A DNA stretch of 64,000 nucleotides, taken from Candidatus Polarisedimenticolaceae bacterium. Lineage in GTDB: Bacteria; Acidobacteriota; Polarisedimenticolia; Polarisedimenticolales; DASRJG01. Positions 61,985 through 64,000 of this stretch are shown here, piece after piece (the first letter of the stretch is position 1; every line of letters begins with the position of its first letter). The stretch covers positions 213,465 through 277,464 of the forward strand of contig DASUCV010000002.1 in NCBI GenBank assembly GCA_036275915.1. The letters are read 5' to 3'. The notes beneath the pieces were generated by a model. It had not been told where the DNA came from, ran no database searches, and worked only from the letters and a program-made list of their open reading frames with translations. The translations under genes and the position numbers were made by a program.

Positions 61985-64000
61985 CTAGCGCGCCGTCATC
62001 GCCGCGACGTCGAACACGTCGAGCGGCCGCGTCTCGCTCTCTAGGTCGTTCGCGTCGCGAACCGCGAGCGCCGCCATGTTGACGATGTCGGCGACCTCGT
62101 TCGACGGGATCATGACGTACACCGGCTTGCGCATGCCGACGAGCAGAGGCCCGTACACTTCGGCGGCGCCGAGCTTGCCGAGGAGACGGCAGGCGATGTT
62201 GGCGGCCTCGAGATTCGGGCACACGAGGACGTTCGCGCCCTCCTTGAGCGTGCTGAACGGGTAGAGCGCCTCGATGATCTCGGGCGAGACGGCGGTATCG
62301 GCCATGACCTCGCCGTCGACGATGAGCTCGGGCGCCCTCTGCTTCACGATCTCGGCGGCCCGCGCCATCTTCTCCGCCTTCGGGTGGCGCGTGCTGCCGA
62401 AATTGCTGAACGAGAGCATGGCGACGCGCGGCGTGATGTCGAACGTCCGCACCTTCTTCGCCGCGAGGATCGCGATGTCCGCCAAGGCCTCGGCGCTCGG
62501 ATCGATGTTCACGGTGGCGTCGGTGATGAAGAGGACGTTCTTCTTGAGGACGAGCATGTAGACGCCGGCGATCGTGCTGATCCCGGGGAGCGGCCGGATG
62601 ATCTGGAGCGCCGGCCGGATCGTCGCCGGGTAGTTCTGCGTCAGGCCGGCGACGATGCCGTCCGCGTCCCCGGCCTCGACCATCATCATCCCGTAGTTGA
62701 TCATCCGGAGCATCTGGCGCTCGGCGTCCCGGCGCGTCATCCCTTTCCGCCGGCGCAGGCGGTGGTAGGCGTCGACGTAGTGCTCGCGTCGCGGCGAGCG
62801 CACCGGATCGACGATCTCGACTCCCTCGAGATCGAGGCCGAGCGACCGGATCGCCTCGCGGATCGTCCCCTCGTTGCCGAGGAGGATCGGGCGCGCGATC
62901 CCCTCGTCGACGATGATCTGGCTCGCGCGCAGGACCTTCATCTCCGCCCCTTCGGGGAAGACGATCCGCCGCGGCGCGCGCTGCGCTTTGTGGATGACCC
63001 GCCGCATGATCTCCTTGCCGTGGGAGAGGCGGCTCTCGAGGGCGTCGCGGTACGCGACGAGATCGGCGATCGGCTTGCGCGCGACGCCGCTCTCCATCGC
63101 CGCCTTCGCGACCGCCGGCGCCAGCCACAGCAGCACCCGCGGGTCGAGAGGCTTGGGAATCAGGTAGTCGCGGCCGAAACGGATCGGTGCGCCGCCGTAG
63201 GCCTTGATGACGCTGTCGGGCACGTCTGCCTTGGCGAGCGCGGCGAGGGCGTGGGCCGCGGCGAGCTTCATCGGGTCGTTGATCGCCGTCGCCATGACGT
63301 CCAGGGCGCCGCGGAAGATGAACGGGAAGCCGAGGACGTTGTTGACCTGATTCGGATAGTCCGAGCGGCCGGTCGCCATGACGACGTCCGGCCGCGCGGC
63401 GAGAGCGTCCTCGTGGGCGATTTCGGGGTCGGGGTTCGCCATCGCGAGCACGATCGGGTCGTGCGCCATCGCACGCACCATCGCCTGCGTGACCGTTCCC
63501 GCGACGGAGACCCCGGCGAAGACGTCGGCCCCTTGCATGGCGTCCGCCAGCGTGCGGCGGTCGGTGTCGATCGCGAAGAACTCCTTGTACGGGTTCATCC
63601 CTTCGCGACGGCCGCGATAGACGACTCCCTTCGTGTCGACGAGCGTCAAGTTCTCCTTCCGCACGCCGAGCGCGAGGTAGAACTTGGCGCAGGCGATGCC
63701 GGCCGCTCCGGCGCCGCTGAACACGACCTTGACCTCGTCGATCCGCTTGCCCACGAGCTCGAGCGCGTTCAGCAGCGCGGCGCCGGAGATGATCGCCGTG
63801 CCGTGCTGGTCGTCGTGGAACACCGGAATTTTCATCCGCTGCTTGAGCTTCTCTTCGATGTAGAAGCACTCGGGCGCTTTGATGTCCTCGAGATTGATGG
63901 CCGCAAACGTAGGCTCGAAGGTGGCGACGGCTTCGATGAAGCGGTCGGGCTCCTCTGCATCGAGCTCGAGATCGAAGACGTCGATGTCGGCCAGTCTCTT
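61985..64000 (-). CDS. maeB: NADP-dependent malic enzyme with phosphotransacetylase-like domain, 5' end outside window
   Basis: The enzyme oxidatively decarboxylates malate to pyruvate. The frame is open to the right edge and 671 residues are visible; full proteins have about 750-770, so the N-terminus (including the first catalytic residues) is missing. The visible malic-enzyme part includes FAAINLEDIKAPECFYIE, PVFHDDQHGTAI and the nucleotide loop FSGAGAAGIACAKFY. From about residue 350 of this fragment comes a phosphotransacetylase-like domain (RRIVFPEGAEMKVLRAS, NYPATIRPALQII), which in MaeB is regulatory. An internal Met at 63835 is not the true start. Confidence 0.95.
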   Translation of the reverse strand, partial: KRLADIDVFDLELDAEEPDRFIEAVATFEPTFAAINLEDIKAPECFYIEEKLKQRMKIPVFHDDQHGTAIISGAALLNALELVGKRIDEVKVVFSGAGAAGIACAKFYLALGVRKENLTLVDTKGVVYRGRREGMNPYKEFFAIDTDRRTLADAMQGADVFAGVSVAGTVTQAMVRAMAHDPIVLAMANPDPEIAHEDALAARPDVVMATGRSDYPNQVNNVLGFPFIFRGALDVMATAINDPMKLAAAHALAALAKADVPDSVIKAYGGAPIRFGRDYLIPKPLDPRVLLWLAPAVAKAAMESGVARKPIADLVAYRDALESRLSHGKEIMRRVIHKAQRAPRRIVFPEGAEMKVLRASQIIVDEGIARPILLGNEGTIREAIRSLGLDLEGVEIVDPVRSPRREHYVDAYHRLRRRKGMTRRDAERQMLRMINYGMMMVEAGDADGIVAGLTQNYPATIRPALQIIRPLPGISTIAGVYMLVLKKNVLFITDATVNIDPSAEALADIAILAAKKVRTFDITPRVAMLSFSNFGSTRHPKAEKMARAAEIVKQRAPELIVDGEVMADTAVSPEIIEALYPFSTLKEGANVLVCPNLEAANIACRLLGKLGAAEVYGPLLVGMRKPVYVMIPSNEVADIVNMAALAVRDANDLESETRPLDVFDVAAMTAR

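Overview
The window is very GC-rich, densely coded DNA from a Gram-negative bacterium. Evidence for an outer membrane includes a tripartite RND pump, beta-barrels ending in Phe, lipoprotein signals, periplasmic c-type cytochromes and TonB- and AsmA-like proteins. Many genes are joined by 4-bp ATGA/GTGA overlaps. The mix of large secreted repeat proteins, a sulfatase-fold/TPR protein, a PilZ-glycosyltransferase and a lasso-peptide locus would suit an Acidobacteriota or Myxococcota-like lineage, but nothing here fixes the taxon. No rRNA, tRNA, CRISPR array or intact transposase was seen.

Layout. 1-5.3 kb: an RND efflux operon (minus). 5.4-12.4 kb: a SpoIIE-type phosphatase, a DUF4336-like protein, a two-domain acyltransferase resembling ornithine-lipid synthases, an NRDE protein, a lone receiver domain and msrB. 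12.4-18 kb: a tightly overlapped minus operon of GNAT acetyltransferase, MscS channel, CPA2 antiporter and a FAD/polyferredoxin membrane fusion. 18-22.2 kb: a DUF748 protein, an RsuA/RluB pseudouridine synthase and a small barrel. 22.2-27.7 kb: a giant secreted HExxH protein with thrombospondin type 3 repeats and a small secreted partner. 27.8-28.4 kb: tag.

28.4-33.0 kb holds the main find, a lasso-peptide biosynthetic cluster on the plus strand: nucleotidyltransferase, B1 (PqqD-like recognition element), B2 (transglutaminase-like leader protease), C (asparagine-synthetase-like cyclase), a 44-residue precursor gene at 31928-32062, and an HPr-kinase-like protein. The predicted core GGTGKANEGSSGQRPRP would form a Gly1-Glu8 ring like microcin J25 but has no aromatic plug residues. 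A secreted S1/P1-nuclease-fold protein follows 12 nt later, and the run ends at a perfect 25-bp inverted repeat.

34-46.7 kb: two c-type cytochromes, a flavin-barrel/GAF pair, an acetyltransferase, a TonB-domain protein, gamma-glutamyltransferase, a second copy of the GGGGACAG palindrome family, a secreted FG-GAP protein, a sulfatase-fold/TPR protein and KDPG aldolase. 46.8-52.9 kb: a 1629-residue secreted cysteine-rich repeat protein with a clear terminator, then a methyltransferase. 52.9-61.4 kb: an exopolysaccharide locus resembling pga, with a GH18-like hydrolase, a fused TPR-deacetylase-barrel protein (PgaA and PgaB functions in one chain), a deacetylase-like protein with a degraded active site, and a PilZ-GT2 synthase that suggests c-di-GMP control. 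The window ends with a small secreted protein and malic enzyme maeB, cut by the right edge.
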